DNA from: Paludibacteraceae bacterium | GTDB taxonomy: Bacteria > Bacteroidota > Bacteroidia > Bacteroidales > Paludibacteraceae | Length of the DNA: 64,000 bases | Assembly (NCBI GenBank): GCA_905233375.1 | Contig: CAJOEJ010000004.1 | Location: 43,300-107,299 of the forward strand | Direction of reading: 5' to 3' | Part shown: in pieces, positions 6,554 through 17,252 of the stretch | Position numbering within the stretch: position 1 is the stretch's first letter | How the letters are laid out: each line of letters begins with the position of its first letter | Translations under genes and position numbers: made by a program | Notes under the pieces: generated by a model | Told to the model about the DNA's origin: nothing | The model's input: only the letters and a program-made list of their open reading frames with translations | The model's database searches: none

Positions 6554-9500
6554 TTATTTCACCACTTTACCCGTTGCATCAAACAGTTTCTCGCCGCGGA
6601 GGATGTAGATATGGTCGTCAATGAGCACCTTGGTACATTGTACGTTGTCCCCCTGTACATTTCCGATTTCTGTCGGCATCTGCTGCGGGTTGGCGATCAG
6701 GAGGAGTCCGTATCCCTCGTTCTGTCCGCGTGTGAGCGTCAGCTCGTACGGGTTGAGCGACAGGTTCCAGATGATCGAACCGTTGAGCGTCAGATAGAGT
6801 ACTGCATCCTCGCGCTGCGTCGGCGTAGAGAGCGTGTACTGTCCATCCGCCGGAGCGTAGAGACCCAGGTTGTACGCTGCCTTGCCGAGATGGAGCGGAG
6901 CATCCTCCACCGCCAGACGCATTCCGTAGTTGTTCGTCCAGAGGAGTGCGTGCTTAGCGGTTGTACCGTTCAGCGTGGCTACATCATGACCGTACTCGTA
7001 TTGCGCCGTAGCCTCTTCCGAAGCGCGGACATACATCTGGTTAGCGAACGTCTTGGCTCCGTTGCGGGTAATGCGTACGCAGTACTCGTATTTGTCACTT
7101 GTCGCTGTTGCGCGCTCAGGAGCACGGAGCGATCCGTTAATAGTACTCGACAGATCTACATTGGAACTACTGTGGATAAAGAACGGGGTACCGACTACGA
7201 ATGAGCTGGACGCTGCGCTATAGCTCTGATAGCCGCGGTTCTCCTCGTCGTTCTCAAATACTTGTACGCTCAGTGCCGCATCATTCAATGTGATATAATG
7301 CATGGTCGGGTTAGCCACACCGTTCCAGTTGGAGTTGTTCAGCCGTTCTTCTTCGGTATCGCCTACCGTACTTTCCCATTCACCCAACTCTATCTGGCTC
7401 GGATCGCTGATGGTGTTGCTTGCCGCTTTCAGACGGATAGTGGTCGGCTGACCTGCATTGAATCCTATGAGGCACGCCATGCCGGCAGGCATCTGACCTT
7501 GTACGCGCTTCCAACCGATGTTACCGGACATCGCACGTTTCGATCCGTCATACTCGAACAGGTCGAAGATGTTGGTTCCGCTGCCTGTACCGGAATGCAT
7601 CGTTGCACCGCTTGCCGGGTTGATGAATCCATCAGCGAGGTTCACTGCAAACGGCGCCGAGATCATGTACCACTGGTTAGCACTCGTCTCATCCAGTACG
7701 TCTGCATCGCCGTAGAACTTGATATCCATGAAGATGTTTCCGTTCACGGTAGCCGTAGCGTCATTGCCCTTGACCAGTTGTCCGGACTTACCTGCCATCG
7801 ACTCGATCGTCAGGTCGTTGATCGTCAACGCCTTATTATCAGCCACCGTTACCGTACCGCCGTTTTCAATGGTCAAGTTGTCCAAAGTAGCATTCTCGTT
7901 GATTGTCAGCGTGATATTGTCTTTTACGATGACCATATCGGTATTCGTAACCTCCGATACATTCATATCGCTGCTGATGTTCTTCGCCCACTTGTAGATA
8001 GCGATGTCGCTTTGAGTTGTAGTACCATAACAATTGAACAGATTCGATCCCTTGTTGTAACGCATGATCTTATCCGAATTATTGCCTTGTGCCACAATCG
8101 AAGCCTTCTTATTTACAATATCAATCGCCCATACGCCTTGCATGGTGATACCAGTTTGCGTCTTCAATGCATTTGGAGCATACAGATAACCCTTTTGACT
8201 CGGATCTACATTAGGATCGGTAGTATAAGCTCTATCATAGAATGCATAATAATCATTCTCCGGATCATACTGTAAGAATAGCGGAGCTACATTGCTGGTG
8301 TAAGTCAACGTATCAGCGATCTTTGTTACCGCAGCATCACCACGGTTGCTGGTCTTCTGGTACTTGCTCAGAGCAGCATTATCACCGGCAGCAGCAATCA
8401 CGATGAAGTCACCGGCTTTCAACTGGCTCTTGTTCTGTATCAGGATCCACTTGCCGTCCGATAGATCCGCTGCATCTGCAGTAGCTACATCGATAACTGG
8501 CATCCAAACAGCGGTGTACGTTCTGTCTTCCGCAGGATTGTCCATGTGTTGGTTAGCCTGTCCGCCGGTGTACATACTGCCGTTCCATTTCCAGCCGATA
8601 AACTCTTTGCCGGCTTCAACCAATGCAGCTGCCAAATCGAACGTACCACCGTCATATACCTTGATAGGACTTCCGGCTACTTCACTTTCTCCATTCATGA
8701 AATGTACAAATGCATGGTGGTCTTCGTCCCATTGAGCAACGAGTGTCTCACCGTCAACCGGTACAATATAAGTCATACTTGTACTTTCCGAATAGGTCAC
8801 ATCATAATGTGCGGAGTACCAACCTGCGAAGGTGTGATGATCTTTGCTCAATGCACTTCCGTCTGGTAGAGTGATCTCTACATCTGCTTTCTTCGTTACC
8901 TTTTCGTAAGAACCTGTAGCACCGGTACCTGCATCAAACAGCACATCATAACGCGGATCACAATCGGTGATATAGTCAATTTCAGTAACCTCTTTTTCGT
9001 ACGTTACCTCTATCTTCGAAATATCAATACGATAACTATTACTTGTTGCCATATTAACAACTGTCAGTTTATCCGTAGAAAGATCCTCTAATGTAATCTT
9101 TCCGTCTGTTACGGTGCCTGATGTTAATGCAGTAGTATTTCCTGTTGTATAGGAATTGGTCACATATCCATAGGCCGAACCGGTAGTCGTAAACTCAACT
9201 TTAGTAAGCGTTACACCAGATGCTCCCGAAACAGTTATAGAGTTACCATCTTTTTGACCACTTAGTATTTGATATAAGCGCATGCTTGTACCTGTCTGAC
9301 CGGGATTTGAAGAACCACCATTCTTTTGTGTAGTGTAAGTAATACCGGTACTGATAGTTCCAGAACTAATCTCACTACTTGCAAATCCGGTCTTAGAAAC
9401 AGTAAACTCTTTATTTACATTCTCCGACTTCGACCAAACAGCGTAGTAAGTATTATTTGCTGCGGTTACGCCTGTAGTTGCTGCACCGGTAATAATATTT

Positions 9501-12500
9501 TCTATCGTCGGGTTCTCCGCATTTGCTTCTAATATCCAACCTGCAAACGTATTATGGTCTTTACAATCGGTTACACCTGCTGCATGTGCGCTCGGTGTCG
9601 GCATGTCGTAGGTATTTATCTGAGGATCAAACGTCTCACCCCACAAACCATCGATAAACCGGTCGGCTACAACATCCTCAACTGTCAGCGTGTACGAAGC
9701 AATCTCTTCTTCGCCGATGTACAGTTTCAAGGTCTTGCCATTATCCTCCAGCGACAGGGCGTCATTGTTAGCAATAGCAACACCGTCCAACTTAGCCGTC
9801 CAAGCGTCTGTGTAGGTCTCTTGTTTGGTGATGGTGTTATCGTCATCACGCATAAAGTTCTCTTTGATAACTACACCAGCCGTGCTGAACTTCTCTACCT
9901 TGTAGTATTCAATCTTCGGAGCAGTTGCAACACTATAATGCGGATCTGCTGCAATCCATTCGTACGTGCTGTACGTAGCCGTAACCGTTACATCATTATC
10001 CGGCATCGTGAATACAACCGGGTTCGTATTCGCAAGAACTACGCCCGTAGCGCTCCAACCGGTGAAGACGTAACCGTCATTCTCCGTTGCGCTCAGCGTA
10101 ATTGAAGTTCCGTAATCAACATTTGCCAAGTCTGCTGCACCTGTAGCCTCAATCGTGTTACCTGTCGGTTGATTCAGCGTTATAGCGTGTGAGTTAATGC
10201 TCCAAACAGCATAGAGAATTACGTCCTCTGCAAACTCGACATCTGCTTGACTGTTATTATATTCCTTGTCGCCACTCGGAGTCGTTGCCCAACCTTGGAA
10301 CGTATATCCCGTTCTGCTGAACGAGTTAGCGTCCAATGTAAACGCACTGTTGCTGGTCGCGTTTTGACTCGTCGTTTCCGGATCCAGCGAACCATCGTTC
10401 GCGTTATAGGTAACGGTAATAGAACCGTTCACCGTTACATCCACCGTTGTCTCATATGCGCAATAGCCATCTGCACCAGCCCAAGCGATCGTAACGATTG
10501 CACTTCCGGCTTTCACACCGGTGATCTTACCATCCGCAGCTACCGTCAGGACAGCTTCAGCACTGGACTCATAACTTGCCATTCCGTGTGCTGTTCCTGT
10601 AACTGTCACTGCTACTACATCGTCCACGCTGATCACATTACTCTCGCCGTACTTCGCAGTAGCCGTCCACTCTTCACAGCAATTGGAGATAAACTCAGTA
10701 GCTCCTGCAACCTGCTTGTAAATCTGGAAGGTTTGTTGCGTACTCGTGTAACATGCCCAACGTGGTTGCAAAGCATTGTATTGCATAATTCGTCCTGTAC
10801 TATTGGCATTCGTGAATTGGAAATCACCGTCCGATACACTCATAGTCCAACTGGATGCTGCATTTAGTGTTTCGGAGGTGTATAAGTTATTACCAGTTCC
10901 GGAATAACTCAAATAATCATCACCATTCTTAAATGCATAAGAATTATTAGCCGAACCGGCCATAACAGTCAGCGGATACACACCTGCCGGAGTGGTTGTA
11001 TAAGAAGCCGTTGTACCGATATTGCCAGATACTCCGGAGAGTTCTCGTGTTGCACCCTCCTTCACAAATATCACCACATCACCAACTGCAATTGATGTCG
11101 CTTTCTGCCAGCCACCAACGAGATCGCCGTTAGCCCAAACAGCGTAATAGGTCTCATCTCCGGTCGGAGTGTGGTCTGCATCAGCCTTAGTACCGCTAAC
11201 ATTGTCACTCGGATCTTCAGCAGTGCCTGCTGCAACAGAATACCAACCGATAAAGGTGCTATAACCTGCGTTGCAACTTGCCGGCTCGCCTACAGGCAGA
11301 ACCAGTTTATTGCCGGCATTGACCGTCGAAGTGGTTGTTGCTCCGTTAATGGACCAAGTGATCGTATAGATCTGTTGGAAGTTAGCCGTTACCGTTACAT
11401 TCTGCGCAGGCATCGTGAACGAAGCGCCATCCTCAGAAGTCGGATTGGTAATCGTTACGTCGCTCGAAGTCCAGTTCACAAACTCATATCCGTCCGGAAC
11501 GGTCGTTGTCAGATTGATTGTACCATTATAATGCGCCGTGGTCGTTTGACCCGTTGTGGTAGCACCCGCAGCAGGGGATTGGTTCACTGTTACGGTGTAA
11601 TCAGCATCTGCCCAGATAGCATACAGCGTCACGTCGCCGGTCAGTTCGTAAGCACCTGCCGCCACATCTGCACCGCTACCATTTGCTGCCGTGTTCCATT
11701 TCAAGAAATGCTTGCCTGTCGGAGCGGTAAACGCATTAGCGGCTACCGTTACCGTTCTGTTTGCTGCACTCTCCTCACAACTTACCGGAGTCGCAGGAAT
11801 CGGATCCATCGTGCCCGAACCACCGTTTGCGTTGTACTTCAACTGATAGAACGGAACGAAGTGGCAAACGAAGTTATAATCGGTAATGTTATTATTCCAA
11901 ATACGGAACTTACCCGTTGTACCGGTAGGCTCGCTATTCAAGAATGTCTCCTTGTACTCACCTGCTGTACCGTTGCTGACTTTCATTGCCGTCACGCTAC
12001 GTGTACGAGAGATACCACGTGCGTCACTGGCCTCGTTATCTACACCGCTATAGACGTAACCGCTTGCGGTCTGCAAACCTACGTAGTAGTCCCATGCTGT
12101 GTTATTCGTGCCATCCAGCGTTACCAATTCCGTCCAATAGGTATTGGCATTATTGGCATCCACCGTAAAGGCTTTCGTGCAGGCTTCTGCAGTCCAATCC
12201 GGATTCTCATGATCGCCCCAACGGAAACCGTAACCGTCCGGCTCAAACTTAGCATGCAGGTTATTTGTCTTATTATCATCCCAGATATGTAATGTACCTG
12301 TTGCACCTTCAGCCAAACCTACTGTAGCATCGGAACTGGTAAACTTCATATCCGCGATGGTGGCATTTGCTGAGAACGATGCCCAAGCCTCATTCTCTCC
12401 AATCCAGTACTCAGGCCAGTTGTTGCTTCCGTCTTTTCCAGGAACAACAAACGCAAGTGTATATTCGTTGCCGGAACCGCCATTACTGAATCCGCTTTGT

Positions 12501-15500
12501 ATGCCGTTATTGTTAGAATTGAACAAACTGATGCAGTAACCCGAAGGAGCGATAGATGTGATCGTTGCTACCTGAGAAGTAGCCGTTTCACCACAAGCAC
12601 TATTAGTTACAATAACACGATAGTATTTGGTACCTTCTGTTGCTATATTCGGTGTATAAGTTTCAGCTGTTCCTACAGCGCCTTCAATGTCATCCCAACT
12701 GTCATTGTCGGCACTTACCTGCCATTGTTGCGTCAAACTTGCACCTGCCGCACTTGCCGTGTAACCCAAAGCAGTTGCAACATCCGTTGTTAGATAATTA
12801 GTCTTGCTTGCAGGATGAACCGTAAACGTCGGCTTTACGCATTGTAAGTTGGCCGTAACCGTCACATCCGCGGTACCCATCGTGATAGTGGTCGGATTGG
12901 CTGTATTGTCATCCAAACTTGCTCCCGTTCCGGAAATAGTCCAGTTGACAAACTCATATCCGGCTGTAATAGCGGAATATTCAGCTGTTGTTGTGCTGCC
13001 CTCTGCTACACTCGTTGCACCTAATTCTACAGTTGCTTTACCCGTCGGATCAACTGCCGAACTAACGGAATGAGAGGGTATACAGGTAGTAAGGAAAGCG
13101 GAATAAGTTGTAGTTACGCCATCATAGGTAATTGAAATATCATCTACATATCGTACAGCGGTTGTGTTGCTACAATGGAAGCGAACATACAATGCTGTTT
13201 CTCCGTCGAAATCTTTGCTCTTGGATGTATAAGAGCCATTACCAAATCCACTCAATGGATAAGTTTCTGCCGCACTCCAGTTTGACCCATCTGCGGAAGT
13301 CTCAATGATTGCCGAATAGTTACTATTATCGGTCGTACGCTTTAGTTTAAATGAGAAATTAGTTACTTTAACTTTGTCATTAAACGTAATGTATGTATTA
13401 TTTGTATTAATTTTCCCGGCATAAGAACCCGTTGCTCCTTGGCCTGAAGTTTTAATTATTGCATCGGTTATTGTCCAACAACTAGCGTCATCTGCATCTT
13501 CAAACCCGTATGTCTTTGTGACTTCACTTCCTGATGTTTCCTTTTTTGTCCAAACGGCATGGTACTTGATCGTCTTGCCGTTATCACCTTCTACAACAGC
13601 CGGAAGAGTTGCACCCTTCAAATAAACCTTTACATCAGCAGCAGTCTTAGCATCTACCTGCTCTTTCGTCAAGGTCTCTGTCCAAGCTGTTTGCGTCCAA
13701 CCATAGTGTGTAGTACTCGTCTCATCACAAGCGTCGTGATCATGACCATCGGTCAACGTAGGAGCCTCCGGCGTCTCGCCTAACCAATATGTGGTTGAAC
13801 TGAGAGCCGAACCACCGTTATTGTAGAACTCAACCGTACATTTCGGTTTCTCGGTAAAGTGCGCTGTGATCTCAGCATTTGCCGTACCCATCGTTACTGT
13901 CACAGGATTAGCATTAGCATCGCTCAATGACGCGTCCGTTCCGCTAATCGTCCAGTGACTGAACGTATAGTGCGCACTCGGAGTAGCTGTAGCCTTTGTG
14001 GTCTTGCCTTCAACCAAAGTCTCTTTACCCAACTCTACCGTACCACTTACCGGCGAACTCGGATCAATAGCCGATGTCAAATCATGTGTCGTACAGTTCG
14101 GGCTCGTTGTATAAGGAGCACCTGCAGAAGGAACTTTATCACGCTTATACAAATCGATTTGGTTTGTTTGAGAGGTTGCTGGTCTAAAGTATTTGGTATC
14201 GCCACTATAGGATAATTGTTGTGTGGGTTCCGTTACTGATGTAAATGTCCAACTATTCGACTTCGTTGTCCCATAGTCAAAGGTAAACTCATAACTACCA
14301 GCCTGCATTGTAATTGCTCCGGAATTGATGGCAAGATACTTCTCTCCGCTAAATAGAGTTACACGGCTTCCATTCTTCGTAATCGTCCATACGCATGTAG
14401 TATTTTCTGTCGATTTTACGTTTCCTGAAGCAGAGATGGATACTTCATCCATACGAGCACCGTTCACTGTATTCTTCATACAGTAACTTCCACTCGAAAT
14501 CAAATAATCTCCATTAGTCAATTCACCTGCGGAAGTAATCTTCGTGTAGTTATTCGTATAACGGTCTTCTATTGTCGCATAAATCGCATAGAAATGGTTT
14601 TCACCTGCTACCAGAGCCTTGCTTGCCTCTTTGGCAATATACTTTTCACCACTTGGAGCAGTTGGCTGATCGACATACGCTTCGGTGTACCAGCCGTACA
14701 ATTCCGATTCTGTACAAGTAGCAGCAGTATTGGGCAAAGTATAACTATCTGCCTCATAGTACGGATCTGCTTGCGTATGTGCACCTGTTGCATCGTGCAG
14801 AATAACCGTTGCCGTCTCTTTGGGAGTATTATAAGCGATGCTAACAGCAATAGCGCTTTGTACATTAGCGATAGTTACGCTGGTAGCTGAATTAACGGTG
14901 ATAGCACCGTGTGTACCCGTTGCTGTTACGGTTGGATTGCCCTTATAAGCTGGCGCAGCTGTACAAGTAATCGTCAAATCGCTTCCACATGCAATCGGGT
15001 TAACCGAATAACTATGACTTGCTACACTTGAAGCAATAGTACCATCCGTTACGGCAAAAGTCTTAGTCTTCCATATAGCCCACAGGGTTGTAGCCTCGGT
15101 AACTGTGATATTGGCACCATTTGCATAAGCAACCGTGCCGGCTGTAGCATTTGCTTCTGAACTTGCCCAACCACCAAACTCCTTGCAAGATGGAGCGGTA
15201 TAACTACGGGCACTGACATCCTCCAACGCTGTTTCGGTGTTATAATCCACTTCTTGAGTCTGATCATCTGTTCCAGTTGCACCGTTCTTCTTGAAAGTAA
15301 TAACCATCTTACCGCTGATATCTATACTTGCCGCCGAGAATCTCTCGTCTCCTGTAGCACAATAGTTGCCTGCGCCCGAGTATGTCGGAGTTACAGAAAC
15401 CCAATAAGTTCCTGCACCCGGATTCTCGAATGTATATGTTTTTGCTGTTCCGGCTGTATTACCAGACTTAAGAACACTTGATTGGTCGCTATTATACAAC

Positions 15501-17146
15501 GTAACCAGATATCCGGTCTCATTACCGCCTGTCGTAGCACCCCATCCGTTTGCAACCAAATCGTTGCCCGATTGGATCAAACTAATCGGACCGTTAATTG
15601 TGCCAAGGGGTTGGCAGCAATCTGTGGAATATGCGGAACGAGTTGCAACATAAAGTCTTTCTGTAAAGTAAGGTGAACTTGTATAACCATTATTGGTATA
15701 TACGACCCACTTAGGAGTGGATGAATTGTATTCCAAACAGCATTTATCTTTTGCAGTATTTCTTAAATAGAAGGTGTTATCTGCTCCAGTACTTGATGCT
15801 ATTTCCCAAGTACTATTAGAGGGGGTCAAACTAACCTGATTATTATTATCCGTTGAAGTTGTTCCAAGATAAGAACTTCCTGTTTTTAATTTCCAATAAG
15901 AACTACTAGCCTCTAAAGTCCAAATCATGTTAGCAGCAGGAGTAATTTTTCCTTGTGCATTTTCAGTCGGTGCATTTGCGTATCCTGGGGTTGTTGTTAA
16001 AACTTTTGTGTTAGAATTATCAACAACTACGATAACTTTACCCGCTGCTAATTGACTAAGGTCAGTTACACGGGTAAATTCACTTTGATTTGCAAAGACC
16101 GCATAAAAGGTATTACTTTCTCCCAGGGTTACAGAAGTACCCGGCTCATAAAAATTGCTTGATGGTTTTGTGTCCTGTGAAGCCACTTCTCCAGTACTCC
16201 AGCCGACAAAGGCTTTACCTCCACTACAGCTATAGTTGTTTGTGCTTGGCAAAGTGAAACTTTCACCTGATTCATATCCTGTTGTAGTTGCACTTCCACT
16301 ATAATTATTGAGAGTAATAGAAGCCGGAGGATTATTAACCGTAAAATTGACATCCACGTCTTTTGCACAATACGTGGCATTTCCCGCCCAACTTACAGTT
16401 ACTTTTGCGCTTCCTTTCGCTACTGGAGTTACTTCACCTGTAGAAGAATTGACAGTTAAAATATTTGTGTTACTTGACGCATAACTAGCAGAACCATAAG
16501 TTGTGCCAGATATCGATGAAACAGTAGCATGTGTGCCCCCTGCTGTCAATGTGGTTGCGGAATAATTAACTGTTGGATCAGACCAAGACTGACAAGAAGG
16601 GGCTTTAAGTAACACAATACCATAAGTACTTGTTAAATTACTTGAGCCATATTGTTTCCAGTAATTAGCGTCTTTATTAACACCCAAATAATTGGAACCA
16701 CTCGCGAAACGGAATCCAGAAGAATAGGATACAATCCATGTTGTCGGATTTGAGGTGGCCCAAGAAATACCGCTATTCAAATATTTACTTTGACCGCTAT
16801 TGTATATAGTGACCGACCGTGACGTTCCAGTACCGGAAACTGTTAAATGCCAGATCTCATTAGCGGTAGTTGTTGTATATGAGTTTGGAATATTGCTTGC
16901 ACTTGTATAGTGCGATGAATATGGGATTCTGGAGTTGTTAAGAGTTCCATAGGTTAAACGCCCATAAGATGTGGTCGTCCTACAACCTACTATCACATAA
17001 TCTCCAGTTGTTAAATCAGAAAGAGAAGTGATTTTTGTAAAAGTCTCTCCCCACATCTGCCCAACGCCAAGCGTGAGCATCATTACAAGCGCCCAAACAA
17101 AGCGCGAAGTCCTTTTAAAACAACAGGGGGGGGGTATTCGCCTCAT
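6554..17146 (-). CDS. 3530-aa secreted Ig-like / Listeria-Bacteroides repeat protein
   Basis: The product has a signal peptide (hydrophobic VWALVMMLTLGVGQMWG), then a long series of Listeria-Bacteroides/InlB-B-like repeats (pattern F-x-G-W-S ... Y-A-V-[WF]), divergent InlB repeats ([FY]xxWTISGT...VTMGTANAEITAHF), BIG2-like domains and a C-terminal Omp-type sandwich, ending KVLIDDHIYILRGEKLFD plus ATGKVVK. It lacks a visible catalytic domain, so an adhesin or surface-layer role is inferred. The annotated ATG is followed within four codons by nine C residues (17126-17134). With eight Cs, an upstream ATG at 17204 would be in frame instead, so expression may be phase variable. A hairpin repeat lies downstream. 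The C-terminal end is shared with the giant proteins at 23, 30 and 37 kb. Confidence 0.9.
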   Translation of the reverse strand: MRRIPPPCCFKRTSRFVWALVMMLTLGVGQMWGETFTKITSLSDLTTGDYVIVGCRTTTSYGRLTYGTLNNSRIPYSSHYTSASNIPNSYTTTTANEIWHLTVSGTGTSRSVTIYNSGQSKYLNSGISWATSNPTTWIVSYSSGFRFASGSNYLGVNKDANYWKQYGSSNLTSTYGIVLLKAPSCQSWSDPTVNYSATTLTAGGTHATVSSISGTTYGSASYASSNTNILTVNSSTGEVTPVAKGSAKVTVSWAGNATYCAKDVDVNFTVNNPPASITLNNYSGSATTTGYESGESFTLPSTNNYSCSGGKAFVGWSTGEVASQDTKPSSNFYEPGTSVTLGESNTFYAVFANQSEFTRVTDLSQLAAGKVIVVVDNSNTKVLTTTPGYANAPTENAQGKITPAANMIWTLEASSSYWKLKTGSSYLGTTSTDNNNQVSLTPSNSTWEIASSTGADNTFYLRNTAKDKCCLEYNSSTPKWVVYTNNGYTSSPYFTERLYVATRSAYSTDCCQPLGTINGPISLIQSGNDLVANGWGATTGGNETGYLVTLYNSDQSSVLKSGNTAGTAKTYTFENPGAGTYWVSVTPTYSGAGNYCATGDERFSAASIDISGKMVITFKKNGATGTDDQTQEVDYNTETALEDVSARSYTAPSCKEFGGWASSEANATAGTVAYANGANITVTEATTLWAIWKTKTFAVTDGTIASSVASHSYSVNPIACGSDLTITCTAAPAYKGNPTVTATGTHGAITVNSATSVTIANVQSAIAVSIAYNTPKETATVILHDATGAHTQADPYYEADSYTLPNTAATCTESELYGWYTEAYVDQPTAPSGEKYIAKEASKALVAGENHFYAIYATIEDRYTNNYTKITSAGELTNGDYLISSGSYCMKNTVNGARMDEVSISASGNVKSTENTTCVWTITKNGSRVTLFSGEKYLAINSGAITMQAGSYEFTFDYGTTKSNSWTFTSVTEPTQQLSYSGDTKYFRPATSQTNQIDLYKRDKVPSAGAPYTTSPNCTTHDLTSAIDPSSPVSGTVELGKETLVEGKTTKATATPSAHYTFSHWTISGTDASLSDANANPVTVTMGTANAEITAHFTEKPKCTVEFYNNGGSALSSTTYWLGETPEAPTLTDGHDHDACDETSTTHYGWTQTAWTETLTKEQVDAKTAADVKVYLKGATLPAVVEGDNGKTIKYHAVWTKKETSGSEVTKTYGFEDADDASCWTITDAIIKTSGQGATGSYAGKINTNNTYITFNDKVKVTNFSFKLKRTTDNSNYSAIIETSADGSNWSAAETYPLSGFGNGSYTSKSKDFDGETALYVRFHCSNTTAVRYVDDISITYDGVTTTYSAFLTTCIPSHSVSSAVDPTGKATVELGATSVAEGSTTTAEYSAITAGYEFVNWTISGTGASLDDNTANPTTITMGTADVTVTANLQCVKPTFTVHPASKTNYLTTDVATALGYTASAAGASLTQQWQVSADNDSWDDIEGAVGTAETYTPNIATEGTKYYRVIVTNSACGETATSQVATITSIAPSGYCISLFNSNNNGIQSGFSNGGSGNEYTLAFVVPGKDGSNNWPEYWIGENEAWASFSANATIADMKFTSSDATVGLAEGATGTLHIWDDNKTNNLHAKFEPDGYGFRWGDHENPDWTAEACTKAFTVDANNANTYWTELVTLDGTNNTAWDYYVGLQTASGYVYSGVDNEASDARGISRTRSVTAMKVSNGTAGEYKETFLNSEPTGTTGKFRIWNNNITDYNFVCHFVPFYQLKYNANGGSGTMDPIPATPVSCEESAANRTVTVAANAFTAPTGKHFLKWNTAANGSGADVAAGAYELTGDVTLYAIWADADYTVTVNQSPAAGATTTGQTTTAHYNGTINLTTTVPDGYEFVNWTSSDVTITNPTSEDGASFTMPAQNVTVTANFQQIYTITWSINGATTTSTVNAGNKLVLPVGEPASCNAGYSTFIGWYSVAAGTAEDPSDNVSGTKADADHTPTGDETYYAVWANGDLVGGWQKATSIAVGDVVIFVKEGATRELSGVSGNIGTTASYTTTPAGVYPLTVMAGSANNSYAFKNGDDYLSYSGTGNNLYTSETLNAASSWTMSVSDGDFQFTNANSTGRIMQYNALQPRWACYTSTQQTFQIYKQVAGATEFISNCCEEWTATAKYGESNVISVDDVVAVTVTGTAHGMASYESSAEAVLTVAADGKITGVKAGSAIVTIAWAGADGYCAYETTVDVTVNGSITVTYNANDGSLDPETTSQNATSNSAFTLDANSFSRTGYTFQGWATTPSGDKEYNNSQADVEFAEDVILYAVWSINSHAITLNQPTGNTIEATGAADLANVDYGTSITLSATENDGYVFTGWSATGVVLANTNPVVFTMPDNDVTVTATYSTYEWIAADPHYSVATAPKIEYYKVEKFSTAGVVIKENFMRDDDNTITKQETYTDAWTAKLDGVAIANNDALSLEDNGKTLKLYIGEEEIASYTLTVEDVVADRFIDGLWGETFDPQINTYDMPTPSAHAAGVTDCKDHNTFAGWILEANAENPTIENIITGAATTGVTAANNTYYAVWSKSENVNKEFTVSKTGFASSEISSGTISTGITYTTQKNGGSSNPGQTGTSMRLYQILSGQKDGNSITVSGASGVTLTKVEFTTTGSAYGYVTNSYTTGNTTALTSGTVTDGKITLEDLSTDKLTVVNMATSNSYRIDISKIEVTYEKEVTEIDYITDCDPRYDVLFDAGTGATGSYEKVTKKADVEITLPDGSALSKDHHTFAGWYSAHYDVTYSESTSMTYIVPVDGETLVAQWDEDHHAFVHFMNGESEVAGSPIKVYDGGTFDLAAALVEAGKEFIGWKWNGSMYTGGQANQHMDNPAEDRTYTAVWMPVIDVATADAADLSDGKWILIQNKSQLKAGDFIVIAAAGDNAALSKYQKTSNRGDAAVTKIADTLTYTSNVAPLFLQYDPENDYYAFYDRAYTTDPNVDPSQKGYLYAPNALKTQTGITMQGVWAIDIVNKKASIVAQGNNSDKIMRYNKGSNLFNCYGTTTQSDIAIYKWAKNISSDMNVSEVTNTDMVIVKDNITLTINENATLDNLTIENGGTVTVADNKALTINDLTIESMAGKSGQLVKGNDATATVNGNIFMDIKFYGDADVLDETSANQWYMISAPFAVNLADGFINPASGATMHSGTGSGTNIFDLFEYDGSKRAMSGNIGWKRVQGQMPAGMACLIGFNAGQPTTIRLKAASNTISDPSQIELGEWESTVGDTEEERLNNSNWNGVANPTMHYITLNDAALSVQVFENDEENRGYQSYSAASSSFVVGTPFFIHSSSNVDLSSTINGSLRAPERATATSDKYEYCVRITRNGAKTFANQMYVRASEEATAQYEYGHDVATLNGTTAKHALLWTNNYGMRLAVEDAPLHLGKAAYNLGLYAPADGQYTLSTPTQREDAVLYLTLNGSIIWNLSLNPYELTLTRGQNEGYGLLLIANPQQMPTEIGNVQGDNVQCTKVLIDDHIYILRGEKLFDATGKVVK
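6628..6661 (-). repeat. GTAC-rich element inside the 3530-aa gene
   Basis: In frame it encodes NVQGDNVQCTKVL, the linker just before the conserved C-terminal end. It aligns with 5433-5466 (reverse complement) and with the other coding copies. Confidence 0.6.
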
Positions 17147-17204
17147 TTTCCGTGCTCACTCCGCACCCTCCATTTCGATTAACAAAAAAGTTAAAATTTT
17201 TCAT
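17115..17204 (-). other. Upstream alternative reading frame overlapping the C9 tract
   Basis: A frame from the ATG at 17204 (MKNFNFFVNRNGGCGVSTEN) runs through the C9 tract and stops at 17115. Loss of one C would join it in frame to the 3530-aa protein, giving a 46-residue N-terminal region ahead of the hydrophobic segment. Confidence 0.5.
17126..17134 (-). repeat. C9 homopolymer at the start of the giant gene
   Basis: Nine consecutive Cs on the coding strand occupy codons 5-7 of the 3530-aa gene (Pro-Pro-Pro). This is the longest G/C homopolymer I noticed in the window and lies at a position where slippage would switch the reading frame. Confidence 0.9.
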
Positions 17205-17226
17205 ATTGTTTGTTATTTTTAAATTA

Positions 17227-17252
17227 TTTTCTCTCTTACTTGATCCTTTTTT
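17227..17252 (-). repeat. 26-bp upstream repeat shared with 18836-18861
   Basis: TTTTCTCTCTTACTTGATCC followed by six Ts is identical at 17227-17252 and 18836-18861, that is, on both sides of the DUF1016 gene. A diverged version lies near 20575-20603. Confidence 0.75.

Noticed and set aside
7262..8275. A 337-codon plus-strand frame and many other plus-strand frames within 6.5-17 kb, 23-28.5 kb and 30-43 kb
   Set aside because: They are antisense to clearly coding giant genes, have unnatural composition (rich in Arg, Cys, Ser, Ile) and no recognisable domain. Thr/Gly/Ala-rich repeat genes leave open frames on the other strand.
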